From assembly GCF_024347415.1 (NCBI RefSeq), contig NZ_AP025477.1:1883965-1947964 (forward strand): 64,000 nt of DNA. Reading direction: 5' to 3'. The stretch comes from Vibrio crassostreae (GTDB lineage Bacteria > Pseudomonadota > Gammaproteobacteria > Enterobacterales > Vibrionaceae). The translations under genes and the position numbers were made by a program. Each line of letters opens with the position of its first letter. The first letter of the stretch is position 1. The notes beneath the pieces were generated by a model. That model did not search any database. It saw only the letters and a program-made list of their open reading frames with translations, and was not told the DNA's origin. Positions 8,122-16,471 of this stretch are shown in pieces.

Positions 8122-9402
8122 ATGAAATTAAAAACTCTCGCACTAGTGTGTGCTGGCGCAGCAAGCGCGTCTATGTTCTCTAGCAGTGTTCTTGCCGCAA
8201 CCGAAGTTAACTTTTGGTATTCCGGTGGTACTAAACCACAGCAAATGATGACTAAGCTCATCGAAGAGTTCAACGCGAGCCAAGATGAGTATGTGGTGAA
8301 GCCTGCATTGCAAGGTAACTACACGGAAACCTACCAGAAGCTGCAAGCTGGTTTAGCGTCGAAAACGGCACCTGAACTTGTGCTGTTAGATTCAGGCCGT
8401 GCGGAAGCGATGCACGGGCGTGGTCTGAGCCGAGACCTAACGCCGTTCATGGATGAAGAGTTCAATTTTTCTGACTTCATCGGTGCGTTCAAAGATCAAG
8501 TGACGGCAGACGATGGCACCATCATCGGTCTACCTGCTTACGGTACAACTCAGGTGTTTTACTACAACAAGCAGGTGTTGGCAGATAACGGCTTTACTGA
8601 GCAAGATCTAAACACATGGCAAGGTGTGGCTAAGGTCGCGGAGAAAGTTACCCAACGTGATGAGAAAGGCAACGTGACGTTCTACGGCTGGGAGCCGATG
8701 TGGGGGCAAGACAACATGATTGACGCGGCGTTCTCTAATGGCGCGCAGATCATCAGTGACGATGGCAAAACTGTACTTATTGATTCTCCAGAGTGGGTTG
8801 AGGTATGGGACAGCTTCCGTAAGTGGATCCACGATGATCAAATCATGCGAATTCACTACGGTGGTCAAGGCTGGGAATACTGGTACAAAACCATTGATGA
8901 CGTGATGAAAGACAACGCACTAGGCTACACCGGTTCATCGGGTGACCAAGGTGATTTGGACTTCACTAAGCTTTCGGCAACCACACAACCAGGTTGGGGC
9001 TTAAATCCTTCTGCGCCACAAGCGGGTGCGCTGGTTTACGTGATGCCAAAAGGCACAGACGAAGCAGCTGCAAAAGGCGCATTCGAGTTCGTTGAGTTTT
9101 ACACCAATGCGAAAAACACGGCGGCATGGTCAATGTTCACGGGTTACATCCCAGTGCGTAACAGCGTTTCTGAAGTTCCAGAGTATCAAGCGTTCACTAA
9201 AGATAACCCGCAAGCTCTGATCCCGCTGAAGCAAGCGAACACGGCAACCAAAGATTTCCTTGACCCTACCAACGGTAAGATCATGGATGCGCTGAAGGTA
9301 GCTGCGGATCAGATTCAAATTCAAAACGTGCCTGCGGACAAAGCGCTAAAACAAGCAGCGAAGAAAGCACAACGTGCACTAGACCGAGCGAATCGTTCTT
9401 AA
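8122..9402 (+). CDS. ABC importer periplasmic binding protein, UgpB-like
   Basis: A 426-residue family 1 solute-binding protein. Signal peptide about 1-25 (MKLKTLALVCAGAASASMFS, cleavage after VLA). The mature start TEVNFWYSGG, then EEFNASQDEYVVKPALQGNYTETYQK, LPAYGTTQVFYYNKQVLADNGF and TGYIPVRNS follow the order seen in UgpB, the sn-glycerol-3-phosphate/glycerophosphodiester binder. The resemblance is recalled, not aligned. With a phosphoesterase and a phosphatase in the same operon, an organophosphate ligand is favoured over a plain sugar (inference). A terminator follows at 9440. Confidence 0.88.
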   Translation: MKLKTLALVCAGAASASMFSSSVLAATEVNFWYSGGTKPQQMMTKLIEEFNASQDEYVVKPALQGNYTETYQKLQAGLASKTAPELVLLDSGRAEAMHGRGLSRDLTPFMDEEFNFSDFIGAFKDQVTADDGTIIGLPAYGTTQVFYYNKQVLADNGFTEQDLNTWQGVAKVAEKVTQRDEKGNVTFYGWEPMWGQDNMIDAAFSNGAQIISDDGKTVLIDSPEWVEVWDSFRKWIHDDQIMRIHYGGQGWEYWYKTIDDVMKDNALGYTGSSGDQGDLDFTKLSATTQPGWGLNPSAPQAGALVYVMPKGTDEAAAKGAFEFVEFYTNAKNTAAWSMFTGYIPVRNSVSEVPEYQAFTKDNPQALIPLKQANTATKDFLDPTNGKIMDALKVAADQIQIQNVPADKALKQAAKKAQRALDRANRS

Positions 9403-9439
9403 TCTGTAAAGTGGATTAACACTATCTTTGCATACATAA

Positions 9440-9468
9440 AGGCCCATCTATTCGGGTGGGCCTCTTTT
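9440..9468 (+). terminator. Intrinsic terminator inside the importer operon
   Basis: AGGCCCA pairs with TGGGCCT around an ATCTATTCGGG loop, followed by CTTTTTG. Located after the binding protein, it would give higher expression of the transporter core than of the PHP, HAD and ATPase genes. Confidence 0.8.
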
Positions 9469-9498
9469 TGACCCAGTCCTTCAATTAGGACGAACTTG

Positions 9499-10983
9499 GT
9501 GAAGACAATGACCCAATTTCAAGGTGAGCTGCCGTTTGGCAGAGTACGTATCCCCTTTGATGTGCCAGCAGGTTTTCATTGCGTAACCATTACTGGTACG
9601 ACGGTGAAAAAAGGTTTCTTGTACGCAGCGGCGTATGATGCCAACCAAGCATTTCGTGGCAAGGTACTGTTTGAGAAGGCTCATAAGTCGCTCATTATCC
9701 AGCCGCAGAACTCAGGGCTAGGCGCGATTGATGGCGCGATTCCATCGGGCGACTGGTTCTTAGAGCTTTACAACCTTGAAGGTGAGTTTCGCACCGAGCG
9801 CGCGATGCAGTATCAAGTCGATGTGCTTTGCTCTGATGAGCCAAAGAATGACGGAATTGAGAGTGAGCTAGAACTCAACTCAACGATCACAGTTGATCAC
9901 GATATCGAGTTTGATTACAGCCACATGCTGAGTTCTGATTCTCGCTGGTATCGTGGCGATTTACACGCTCACACTCAGCTTTCTGATGGTCACAATACCT
10001 TAGCCGCGGCTAAAGACATTGTGGAATCACAAGGGCTCGATTTCTTCTTCTTCACGGAGCACAACATCTGCCAGCCTAAGCTGCCTGTTTCTAACCAGTG
10101 TTTATTTCTACCCGCATTGGAAGTCACGACCGATCTCGGGCACTTCAATGTGCATGGCCCAGTTAAGTCTTTGGACCTTAGAGACGTTGAGCACAGCAGC
10201 CAAGCGACTATGGAAGCGGGATTGGGTTTAGCCAGAAGTGGACACAGTTCCCTTGGCATTAATCATCCTATGATGAGGCCGTGGCACTGGCATTACGATC
10301 AAGTGGATCTCAGCCAAGTGTCTACGTTTGAAGTGTGTTGTGATCCAACTTGGTCGACCTCACCGAAAGCGACCGAAGAGGCGTTATTGGTTCTCAATGA
10401 AATGTGGAATTGTGGCCAGCGCATTACCGCGATTGGCGGCAGTGATTCACACCTTGAGCCCCATGAACGCAACCCAAACTCGGATGAGTCTTCTATCTAT
10501 GGTGACCCATCAACTTTCGTATACAGCCATGGCTTAAGCGGCGAAGGCATCTTGTCTGGTCTGCGTAATGGGCAAGTGTATTTAGAGCGACGTTGCGGCT
10601 TGAAGTTTGATATCAACTTAGGTGATTTGCTACCGGGCAACGACTCTCAAGGCCAAGCGCTTACATACCGAATTGCTGTCTCTGACTCAGAAAACCCTTA
10701 CTACGCCGAGTGCGTGGTGGATGGCAAAATTGTTGAGCGAATCGCTCTGAATGATGAGCTGCAAAGTATCCATATTGATGAAGGCTACCGTTGGTGTCGT
10801 GTCGATATTCGTCGTGGAGAGCTTTCTTCAGCAATAATCAACAGTACTCAACTTTCATCTAACGAGCATGAATTTGAAGGCTGCATCAATGCCGTATTCG
10901 ACGGCAAACAACCAGAATTTAACCAACCCCTAGTGCGTACTTGGGGAGAACTAATGGAGCGAATGAGCCGTGATGAAGTTTAA
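9499..10983 (+). CDS. PHP-domain metal-dependent phosphoesterase (CehA/McbA-like)
   Basis: About 494 residues. The GTG at 9499 is preferred (AGGA 8 nt upstream); ATG at 9508 and TTG at 9496 are alternatives. The first 110 residues form a beta-rich domain of unknown role. The PHP domain then shows its metal ligands: GDLHAHTQLSDG near residue 155 (HXH), FFTEHN near 187, PALEVTT near 208, HFNVHGP near 218, INHPMMRPWHWH near 256 and GGSDSHLEPHERN near 316. PHP enzymes hydrolyse phosphodiesters or phosphomonoesters with a metal centre. No signal peptide is seen, so it acts in the cytoplasm on imported substrate. It takes the place of UgpQ in this ugp-like operon. The next gene overlaps its end by 11 nt. 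Confidence 0.82.
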   Translation: MKTMTQFQGELPFGRVRIPFDVPAGFHCVTITGTTVKKGFLYAAAYDANQAFRGKVLFEKAHKSLIIQPQNSGLGAIDGAIPSGDWFLELYNLEGEFRTERAMQYQVDVLCSDEPKNDGIESELELNSTITVDHDIEFDYSHMLSSDSRWYRGDLHAHTQLSDGHNTLAAAKDIVESQGLDFFFFTEHNICQPKLPVSNQCLFLPALEVTTDLGHFNVHGPVKSLDLRDVEHSSQATMEAGLGLARSGHSSLGINHPMMRPWHWHYDQVDLSQVSTFEVCCDPTWSTSPKATEEALLVLNEMWNCGQRITAIGGSDSHLEPHERNPNSDESSIYGDPSTFVYSHGLSGEGILSGLRNGQVYLERRCGLKFDINLGDLLPGNDSQGQALTYRIAVSDSENPYYAECVVDGKIVERIALNDELQSIHIDEGYRWCRVDIRRGELSSAIINSTQLSSNEHEFEGCINAVFDGKQPEFNQPLVRTWGELMERMSRDEV

Positions 10984-11707
10984 GGCGATGTTATTTGATA
11001 AAGACGGCACATTGTTAGAGTTCCACAAGATGTGGCTTAACGTTTCTCGTGGTGCTTGTGAGCGTGTGAAATCTTACAGTGACCAGCATCAGGGTAATCA
11101 AACTGTCACACCTGCTGAGTTACTCTTGGCCATCGGCGTGGAAGGTGATGTGGTTGATAACTATGGATTATTAGCCTCAAACCCAGTGGAAGATACCGCA
11201 ACAGCGTGGTTCAACATGCTGCAACCTAATGTCTCGCTCGCTGAGTTCACTAAGGTGACCAAAGCCGCTTTCAATGACGAAGTGGAAGAGAACCCAAGCT
11301 GGATTGAAGCCCTTCCGGGTGTGACTGAAAAGCTTGGCCTGTTTAAGCAGCAAGGCATGATTTTAGGCATCGCGACTGCGGATACCAAAGACTCAACGAT
11401 CTACACACTGGAGCAATCGGGTTTGAGCGAGATGTTCGATTATGTCGGTTACTCCGATGGTGATATCGAACCTAAACCTGCGCCAGCACTGCTCAATGCA
11501 TTCTGTGAACAATGCGGTATTGAGCCTCATGAGGTGATCATGTTTGGTGACACGGTTTCGGATATGGAATTTGGCCGCAATGCAGGCGCAAGCAATGTCG
11601 GTGTTCTGACGGGGACTGCACAACACAGCGAGTTAGAGCCAGTGGCGGATCTGGTTATCGCATCAGTCGCCCACTTTGAGCTCAACCAACTGCAAGAACG
11701 TGGCTAA
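10973..11707 (+). CDS. HAD-family phosphatase, phosphoglycolate phosphatase-like
   Basis: A 244-residue protein from the ATG at 10973, overlapping the PHP gene by 11 nt, which implies coupled translation; a GTG at 10970 is equally possible. Motif I is LFDKDGTLLEF (Asp nucleophile and acid/base Asp), motif II lies in GIATADTK (about 125-135), motif III Lys in DGDIEPKPAP, and motif IV is MFGDTVSDMEFGRN. The cap is the helical type. It should remove a phosphate from a small organic phosphate, plausibly the product of the neighbouring PHP enzyme or a transported phosphomonoester (inference). Confidence 0.85.
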   Translation: MKFKAMLFDKDGTLLEFHKMWLNVSRGACERVKSYSDQHQGNQTVTPAELLLAIGVEGDVVDNYGLLASNPVEDTATAWFNMLQPNVSLAEFTKVTKAAFNDEVEENPSWIEALPGVTEKLGLFKQQGMILGIATADTKDSTIYTLEQSGLSEMFDYVGYSDGDIEPKPAPALLNAFCEQCGIEPHEVIMFGDTVSDMEFGRNAGASNVGVLTGTAQHSELEPVADLVIASVAHFELNQLQERG

Positions 11708-11763
11708 AACGTCCACGACAGATTGCAAAGATAGTATTTAACGAATTGATTTAAGGACAGGTT

Positions 11764-12900
11764 ATGGCTGAAGTCACACTGAGAGGGGTAGAAAAAACCT
11801 ACCCAAATGGTTTTAAGGCTGTGCACGGTGTCGATCTGAATATTCGCGAAGGTGAGTTCATGGTGTTTGTTGGGCCGTCTGGCTGCGCAAAATCTACGAC
11901 ACTTCGCATGATCGCAGGCCTTGAAGATATCTCAGAAGGCGATGTCTACATTGGCGATAAGCGTGTAAACGAATTGCCACCTAAAGATCGTGGTATCTCG
12001 ATGGTGTTTCAGAACTACGCGCTTTATCCGCACATGTCGGTGTATGAAAATATGGCTTTTGGCCCTAAGCAGCAGAAGCTGCCAAAGCATGAAATCAATG
12101 AGCGAATTGAAGATGCAGCCAAGACTCTCGATATCGAACATCTACTGAACAACAAGCCAGGTGAAATGTCCGGCGGTCAAAGGCAGCGTGTGGCTCTAGG
12201 TCGTGCGATGGTGCGTAAGCCGGATGTATTTTTGTTTGATGAGCCGTTGTCTAATTTAGACGCAAAGCTACGTGTGTCGACTCGTGTCAGTATTGCGCAG
12301 CTGCACAACAACCTGAAGCAAGAAGGGCAGAACGCCACCATGATCTACGTGACACACGATCAGGTGGAAGCCATGACTCTTGGTGACCGTATTTGTGTGT
12401 TGAATCAAGGTGAGATCATGCAGGTCGATACGCCAATGAATCTTTATCAATACCCTGCAAACAAGTTTGTCGCAGGCTTTATTGGTTCGCCAGCGATGAA
12501 TCTTCTTAAGGTAAGGTTGGATGAGATTGATGGTGTGATGAACGTGGTTTCTGAAAGTGGTACTCGTTGGACACTTCCACAAGACAAGCAGACTATCGCT
12601 CGTGAAAAGATGGGTGAGTGGGTGTGGTTCGGTGTTCGCCCTGAGCACATTCAACTGGCTAATCACGATGCGCCGCTGGCGGAAGTGAATACTCAAACGC
12701 ACTGGTTAGATGTTGTCGAGTCGATGGGTAATGAGTTGTATCTCTATTTCAAACTCGGTGCTGATAAGCTGGTGGCTCGTGTACCTTTCGATGCAGATCG
12801 AATTGCAAACAGCGGTGAAGAGACCGTACTTCACTTTAATACGCTACAGTGTCACTTGTTTGATTTGGAAACCGAAGAGACGCTCGATCCTAAGAGCTGA
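11764..12900 (+). CDS. ABC importer ATPase, MalK/UgpC type
   Basis: A 378-residue protein with a 5' AAGGACAGG ribosome site. The nucleotide-binding domain has Walker A GPSGCAKST (37-45), Q-loop MVFQNYALYPHMSV, signature [15 protein letters not shown], Walker B VFLFDEPLSNLDAKLR and H-loop VTHDQVEAM. The MalK-type regulatory OB domain follows from about 235. The Walker A has Ala where most members have Gly (GCGKST to GCAKST). This is the only ATPase in the operon and should energise the permeases at 6260 and 7168. Confidence 0.93.
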   Translation: MAEVTLRGVEKTYPNGFKAVHGVDLNIREGEFMVFVGPSGCAKSTTLRMIAGLEDISEGDVYIGDKRVNELPPKDRGISMVFQNYALYPHMSVYENMAFGPKQQKLPKHEINERIEDAAKTLDIEHLLNNKPGEMSGGQRQRVALGRAMVRKPDVFLFDEPLSNLDAKLRVSTRVSIAQLHNNLKQEGQNATMIYVTHDQVEAMTLGDRICVLNQGEIMQVDTPMNLYQYPANKFVAGFIGSPAMNLLKVRLDEIDGVMNVVSESGTRWTLPQDKQTIAREKMGEWVWFGVRPEHIQLANHDAPLAEVNTQTHWLDVVESMGNELYLYFKLGADKLVARVPFDADRIANSGEETVLHFNTLQCHLFDLETEETLDPKS

Positions 12901-12933
12901 TTCTGTTGCTCCTACGAGTTATTCTGTAAAAAG

Positions 12934-12971
12934 AAATCCCCATTCATTGACTAGACGAATGGGGATTTTAG
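12934..12971. terminator. Bidirectional terminator between importer operon and PTS genes
   Basis: AAATCCCCATTC pairs with GAATGGGGATTT around a short loop, with T-rich sequence on the + side and A-rich lead-in that becomes a T-run on the other strand. It lies between convergent genes ending at 12900 and 13015. Confidence 0.8.
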
Positions 12972-13014
12972 TTACTAGGGGGTAGTAATTTTATCTTCTA
13001 ACTTGTTTCAGGAT

Positions 13015-14430
13015 TTAGATAGCCACCATAGTCGCGGCTTTCTTCATTGCTTCCTTGGTTGAACACTCAATTACGTTCGCGTTAGCAAAGCGGTGAGCGT
13101 CTTTCACTTGAATATCGTGAGCCAAGATAACCAGTCTTGCATTCGCTACATCTAGGTCAGTGATGCGGTTCTGAATACCGTTTTGACCTTGAGTTTCTAC
13201 CTTGATCTTAAGGCCTGCTGCTAAGCCTGCTTTTTCCAGTGCTTTCGCTGCCATGAAGGTGTGTGCAACACCTGAAGGGCAACATGTTACTGCTACGATG
13301 TCGTACTCGCCTTCGCCTGCTACAGGTGCTGTTTGAGCTTGAACTGGCGCTGCTTCAACCATGTCATCTTCTGTTTCTACTGCGACTGGTTTCCAGAAGC
13401 CAACGATAACCGCTGTGGTTAGCGAGCCAAGTGCAATACCTACTACGTACATTGGAATGTTACTAGATACTGGCGCAGTGATTAGGCCGCCCCAAGGTGC
13501 GTGAAGTAGAACGTCTGTCATGAAGCCAAACACACAACCAACGATACCACCGGCAACGATTGAAGGAAGTACGCGCATTGGATCATTCGCTGCGAACGGG
13601 ATAGCGCCTTCAGAGATACCGATAGAACCCATGATTGCTGCCGCTTTACCTGCTTCTTGCTCTTGTTTAGAGAACTTGTTTTTGAATAGGAAAGTCGCCA
13701 GAGCCATACCTAGAGGTGGTGTACAAATCGCGATGCCTACGCCGCCCATTAGCCAAGGTTGCGTGTCTACTTGAGTTTGAGCAAATAGGGTCGCGACTTT
13801 GTTGATAGGGCCGCCCATATCAAACGCTGTCATACCGCCAAGGATTGTGCCCAAAACCATCTTAGATGCACCAGCCATTGAAGCTAGGAACTCGTTCATT
13901 GAAGACATGAACAGTTTGATTGGCTCGCCGATGCCCCACAGTACGATGCCGGCAGAGATTAACGTACCTAGAAGCGGGTAGATGAAGTAAGCACCCAGCG
14001 CCGTCATGTTTGCAGAAAGCGGGATCTTCTTAAGTTGGAACACCACGCCACCGGCGATAAAGCCTGCCACGATACAACCAAGGAAGCCGCCGCCCATGTC
14101 AGCCATGATGCCAGAAGAGATCATCGCAGGAGCTAGTGCGGGTTTGTCTGCAATTGAGTAACCAATAAAGCCGCCAAGAATGATTGGGAAAAGAACAAGG
14201 CCCTTGATACCGATATTAGAGATGTCTGCCAGCAAACCTTCTGCTGGTACTGCACCTTTTCCTGATGCCATTACTGCTAAGGCCAATAGAACACCGCCAG
14301 CTACGATGAAAGGCAGCATGTGTGAGGTTCCGAAAAGCAGGTGGCCTTTCATGGTACTAAGGATTTTTTTAAAGTCGCTACTACTGTTTTTATTATTGGT
14401 ATTCGTAGCTTGAGTTGTTAGGGTGCTCAT
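13015..14430 (-). CDS. Fructose-family PTS enzyme IIC-IIB
   Basis: A 471-residue membrane protein. Residues about 25-345 are a fructose-family IIC (HLLFGTSHMLPFIVAGGVLLAL, AFDMGGPINKVA, GISEGAIPFAANDPMRV). Residues about 375-471 are IIB with the phospho-cysteine in VTCCPSGVAHT (Cys384). The domain order C-B, with IIA encoded separately just upstream at 14444-14884, is like MngA-type or mannose/fructose systems. It imports and phosphorylates a hexose or a hexose derivative. The sugar cannot be read from sequence; the nearby ManA favours mannose or fructose. Its IIC closely resembles that of the gene at 21070, suggesting duplication. Confidence 0.92.
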   Translation of the reverse strand: MSTLTTQATNTNNKNSSSDFKKILSTMKGHLLFGTSHMLPFIVAGGVLLALAVMASGKGAVPAEGLLADISNIGIKGLVLFPIILGGFIGYSIADKPALAPAMISSGIMADMGGGFLGCIVAGFIAGGVVFQLKKIPLSANMTALGAYFIYPLLGTLISAGIVLWGIGEPIKLFMSSMNEFLASMAGASKMVLGTILGGMTAFDMGGPINKVATLFAQTQVDTQPWLMGGVGIAICTPPLGMALATFLFKNKFSKQEQEAGKAAAIMGSIGISEGAIPFAANDPMRVLPSIVAGGIVGCVFGFMTDVLLHAPWGGLITAPVSSNIPMYVVGIALGSLTTAVIVGFWKPVAVETEDDMVEAAPVQAQTAPVAGEGEYDIVAVTCCPSGVAHTFMAAKALEKAGLAAGLKIKVETQGQNGIQNRITDLDVANARLVILAHDIQVKDAHRFANANVIECSTKEAMKKAATMVAI

Positions 14431-14443
14431 AATTTTCTACGCC

Positions 14444-14884
14444 TTATGAATTAATTAAAATATTAAGGATCTGTTGTTCGTCTTTTGCGTTATGGATATC
14501 TTGAATAAATTCATCGCTGAATTTTCCAAATAGTTCTTGTAGTACATAAATATGATGGTCAGCACCGTTATCCGGAGAGGCAATCATAAAAAATACGGTT
14601 GGATTGATGCCGTCTTCATCGCCATACTCGATACCTTGACGCTTAACACCGACAGCAATGGCAGGCTCAGTTACAGCCTTGCTTTTTGAGTGTGGGTAAG
14701 CGATGCCGTCCATTGAGGTGATGCTTTGAGATTCACGAATTTCAATGTCTGCCAAGAAGGCTTCTTTACTGCTGATTCGGTTGTTCTCAAATAACATGCT
14801 TGCCAATTCTACAAACAGTTCTTTTTTATTATTCGCTTTAAGGTTGTTATTAATTAAGTTGACGTTAGTTAGCTGTGTGATCAT
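14444..14884 (-). CDS. PTS fructose-type enzyme IIA
   Basis: A 146-residue single-domain IIA. The phosphorylated histidine lies in GIAYPHSKSK (His65), where most relatives have GIALPH or GIAIPH. It starts 13 nt upstream of the IIC-IIB gene and should phosphorylate the IIB domain of that protein, so the two form one operon. Two CRP-like sites lie upstream at 14997 and 15020. Confidence 0.92.
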   Translation of the reverse strand: MITQLTNVNLINNNLKANNKKELFVELASMLFENNRISSKEAFLADIEIRESQSITSMDGIAYPHSKSKAVTEPAIAVGVKRQGIEYGDEDGINPTVFFMIASPDNGADHHIYVLQELFGKFSDEFIQDIHNAKDEQQILNILINS

Positions 14885-14996
14885 TTATTAACTCATTCAC
14901 TCTTGAAGTTCTTGAATTAAAATTAATGGATTAACCCGATTCGCGAAATAGCAAATAAAAGCCCTTCACTGTACATTTGTATCCAGCAAAATTAAG

Positions 14997-15035
14997 TGTG
15001 ATTTGCATCATTCATCCAGTGTGAGATGGGTCATA
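14997..15035. promoter_or_regulatory. Two tandem CRP-like sites upstream of the IIA-IICB operon
   Basis: TGTGATTTGCATCATT (14997-15012) and TGTGAGATGGGTCATA (15020-15035) each have the perfect TGTGA half and a partial TCACA half with the correct N6 spacing. Their centres are 23 bp apart. Catabolite control is expected for a PTS operon. The sites lie about 115-150 bp upstream of the IIA start. Confidence 0.5.
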
Positions 15036-15143
15036 TTTGATGGCGTTTTGGATTAGGTTTTTGACACGCTAATAGCCTTCGTCACAAACAAAAATGCCCC
15101 GCAAAAGCAGGGCATGAACAGTGTGTACTGAGTTCTGAGGGAG

Positions 15144-16361
15144 TTAGCTGTAAGCGCGCGCTACGCGTCCAGCGCAATCCAGTTTGTAACTCTCAGCATA
15201 AGCCGGAACGAATACCGACTGGCCTTTCTCTATCACGCAGGTTTCACCACATTGATGAGTGAGCACCATAGACTCGTCGAGCGGCAATAGGATCTCGGCA
15301 CCTTCGGTCGTGATCTGGCGTTGATGCGAATTTTGCACGATAGAGAACTTAAAATCCTCGACAGGGATTTGGTATTCCATCACATCACCTTGCTCAATCG
15401 GGCTGAGCAATAATCTATCCGCGGGCTTTTCGTTAAATCGTGTACAAGAAACCAGTTCATTCACGTCCATGTACTTAGGCGTTAACCCAGCACGCAGCAC
15501 ATTGTCTGAGTTCGCCATGATCTCTAAGCCTGTGCCCTTGATGTAAGCGTGAGGGGTTTCAGCATCCAGATACATGGCTTGCCCCGGTTTTAGGGTAATC
15601 ACGTTCAATAGCAGCGGAGCGAACAAGCCGACATCACCTGGGTATTGAGCTTCAAGCTCTGAAATCAATTGGAATACACGTTTATCTGAAAGCTTAGCCT
15701 TCATCAGCAGCATGGTTAACGCCATGCCTTTTTGCTCGCCTTCCAGAGACAGCAAGCTTGCAAAGAAGCTGGCTAATCCATTGGGAGTTTGGTCGCCCGC
15801 GAGATCGTTCACCATCGAATGCAACTCTGGAATATCAAGGTAATGGAAGTGCTCAAGGATCTCGCTGATTGATCTAAAACCATTCATCGCCGTGTAGTCG
15901 GTTAAGGCATACACCAGTTCTGGCTTGTGATTGGCATCCTTGTAGTTACGGTTGCCCGCTGTCATCGGAATACCTTGCTGTTCTTCTAGTGCATATCCAG
16001 ATTCCGCTTGTTGTTTGTTTGGGTGCACTTGAACAGACAGTGCTTTCTCCGCCGCTAAGACTTTGAAAAGGTAAGGCAGTTCGCCAAAGCGATTTGCCAC
16101 TTTCTCGCTTAAAAACAGGTTCAGGTTCTTAGAAATAAGGTTCGCCAACGTGGTCTGTTGCCCGTTGTCGTTCACCATTGAGCAACCATTCGGGTGAGCG
16201 CCCATCCAGATCTCTGCTTGTGGCTCACCTGACTGGTTATCAATACCAAACAGTTGGCTAAACGAAGAAGGACTCCCCCATGCGTAGTTTTGAATGACGT
16301 TGGTCATAGGGTAGAAAAAGCGTTGTACGAACGAGTCGTTCGCTAAAGAAAAATCAGACAT
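15144..16361 (-). CDS. manA: Mannose-6-phosphate isomerase, class I
   Basis: A 405-residue enzyme from the ATG at 16361 (GGTGAT upstream); the frame is open to 16451 but the extra N-terminus looks like read-through, and ATG 16307 is an alternative giving 387 residues, close to E. coli ManA. Type I motifs are clear: IQNYAWGS, AEIWMGAHPNGCS, the zinc ligands in SVQVHPNKQQAE, NHKPELVYAL and DAETPHAYIKG, then MANSDNVLRAGLTPK. It converts mannose-6-phosphate to fructose-6-phosphate in the cytoplasm. It sits 110 bp downstream of the IIABC gene at 16472 and is probably co-transcribed, which points to mannose as a substrate of that permease. Confidence 0.95.
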   Translation of the reverse strand: MSDFSLANDSFVQRFFYPMTNVIQNYAWGSPSSFSQLFGIDNQSGEPQAEIWMGAHPNGCSMVNDNGQQTTLANLISKNLNLFLSEKVANRFGELPYLFKVLAAEKALSVQVHPNKQQAESGYALEEQQGIPMTAGNRNYKDANHKPELVYALTDYTAMNGFRSISEILEHFHYLDIPELHSMVNDLAGDQTPNGLASFFASLLSLEGEQKGMALTMLLMKAKLSDKRVFQLISELEAQYPGDVGLFAPLLLNVITLKPGQAMYLDAETPHAYIKGTGLEIMANSDNVLRAGLTPKYMDVNELVSCTRFNEKPADRLLLSPIEQGDVMEYQIPVEDFKFSIVQNSHQRQITTEGAEILLPLDESMVLTHQCGETCVIEKGQSVFVPAYAESYKLDCAGRVARAYS

Positions 16362-16471
16362 CGAAATCACCATGAAGGGAAACATGGCTTGAGCTCTATT
16401 CGTTCCTAAAAAACTATTAGCTACTAAAAACAGTAGGGTAGAGGGGCTCAAGCCATTGTAGTTGAAATGGC

